From assembly GCA_009760855.2 (NCBI GenBank), contig WPIO01000016.1, positions 4,855,001-4,919,000 on the forward strand: DNA of 64,000 nt. The letters run 5' to 3'. The notes under the pieces are model-generated. The model made no database searches and was not told the DNA's origin. It saw only the letters and a program-made list of their open reading frames with translations. Of this stretch, positions 62,951 through 64,000 are shown piece after piece. The position numbers were made by a program, and so were the translations under genes. The DNA comes from Cristatella mucedo (taxonomy: Eukaryota; Bryozoa; Phylactolaemata; Cristatellidae). The first letter of the stretch is position 1. Each line of letters begins with the position of its first letter.

Positions 62951-63204
62951 GGAGGTATATGCATGCACATTGTTCTAACTCAGAACCAAAAACAGCCCCT
63001 CAAATCCATACATAGTAACATAATAATAATAATTACGATGCCAAAAACCAAAGCGACATGTGATGAGCATAAATAAAAACTAGCAAAACAAAAAACTGTT
63101 TGCCCTAAAAAAACTACACAGGATTACGTGCAGTCAAGGAAATCTGGGGTATATCGGATCAGTCTTGCCATATCGATAGGCAATAATGTGTGGGTGATAA
63201 TTGA

Positions 63205-63285
63205 CACTAAAATAAAAATAATTTGCATAGCACCCTTAGAGAACCGAATCTCTTTCTAGGCACTTCACATAACTTGTATTTAAAT
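63205..63285 (-). mobile_element. SINE2/LINE-A tail fragment
   Basis: TAATTTGCATAGCACCCTTA, GAGAACCGAATCTCTTTCTA and GGCACTTCACAT; only the tail is recognisable. Confidence 0.65.
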
Positions 63286-63694
63286 ATATGTACAGCTGCA
63301 GACATATCGTGAGGATTTCGTTTTGGCTGTGTATGCTGCACACACCGGAAACTGTCGTGAAAAACCCTCTTATTACCCAAACGATTTACAGCTGCAGCCA
63401 TAACTCGAGGCTGTGGGTATGGACATGCAGGTGTATATAGGCGTATTTAGACGAGCACACAATACGTTTCCTGCCATCTACCATCCCCTGTCTCCTCATT
63501 ATAATGCAAACAAAGAGACCAATCAAAGATGCTAGGAAGTGACATATAGGGAAGAGTGCAAACTATCAAATGTTGAGAACGATTGCCAATCAAGCAATGC
63601 CTCAGCGTTAAGTTAGAAAACTACAGAGTGAGCCCTTCCAGCCTTCATTTCAGGTTGTCTCATTTATGGAGCGCTACGTCTCGTCGGGGCGAGA

Positions 63695-63838
63695 ATGATA
63701 TAATAATTCATGTTTATAGCGCCCTAAGAGAACTTAATCTCTATTCAGGCACTTCACATATGCCTCGGGGCTCGAACCCACGACTTCAGCCAGGCCTTGG
63801 TCGAGGCCAGCACATCAACCACTGGACCAAAACTGATA
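63695..63838 (-). mobile_element. SINE2 copy (near full length)
   Basis: On the minus strand: TTTTGGTCCAGTGGTTGATG (A-box region), GACCAAGGCCTGGCTGAAGT, CGTGGGTTCGAGCCCC (B-box), GAAGTGCCTGAATAGAGATT and TCTCTTAGGGCGCTATAAAC. Confidence 0.9.
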
Positions 63839-64000
63839 CCCCCCCACCAGCCATGACGGCTGTAACAGTGCTTTCCATTGATATTAATGATTGAGACCCC
63901 GAGGTCAGAGGTTAAACATGGGCAACCGGTGCCAAGACGACTGCTCCACTCAACGCCTTGTCAACGCATGGCAACCGGTTAGCCTACACTGCTCAATTGA

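Overview
This window looks like nuclear DNA from an invertebrate animal. The evidence is intron-split genes with GT/AG junctions and matching phases, several families of non-LTR retrotransposons (LINEs), tRNA-promoter SINEs, a Polinton/Maverick element, and very long (CT)n, (CA)n, (TA)n and trinucleotide tracts. I cannot name the species. Host coding sequence is sparse; most of the window is repeats and unassigned spacer.

Layout. 0-17 kb: copies and tails of two CR1/L2-type LINE families (here LINE-A and LINE-B), two SINE families (here SINE1 and SINE2), a 15-bp minisatellite (7.8-8.2 kb), a 549-bp GGCAGC array (12.6-13.1 kb) and a ~92-bp tandem repeat (13.5-13.7 kb). 17.1-17.6 kb: two phase-compatible exons of an unrecognised minus-strand gene in GC-rich DNA. 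17.76-30.07 kb: an AT-rich, decayed Polinton of about 12.3 kb with ~220-bp terminal inverted repeats and an imperfect target duplication. Recognisable remnants are the amino-terminal and exonuclease part of protein-primed DNA polymerase B, two minor-capsid-like genes, a 54-aa pX/pVI-like peptide, a coiled-coil region, a double-jelly-roll major capsid protein, a fibre-like protein and a DDE integrase with its C-terminal domain. 30-43 kb: (CT)n tracts, GC-rich unassigned DNA, and the longest LINE-A copy (minus strand, 37.05-38.94 kb).

43.86-60.59 kb holds the two convincing host genes. Three exons of a kynurenine aminotransferase-type PLP enzyme (KYAT1/KYAT3 family) run on the minus strand. Its 12.5-kb intron contains a complete six-exon ankyrin-repeat gene on the plus strand (45,794-53,054; 520 aa; every intron phase fits). 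The N-terminal and final C-terminal exons of the aminotransferase were not found; the introns are filled with SINEs, LINE tails and a 750-bp (CT)n/(CTAT)n tract.

The LINEs and SINEs appear functionally linked: LINE-A and SINE2 end in the same short stem-loop-forming tail, as expected when a SINE borrows a LINE's reverse transcriptase. Coordinates of degenerate repeats are approximate, within about 10-20 bases. All family assignments come from motif recognition by eye, without a database search.
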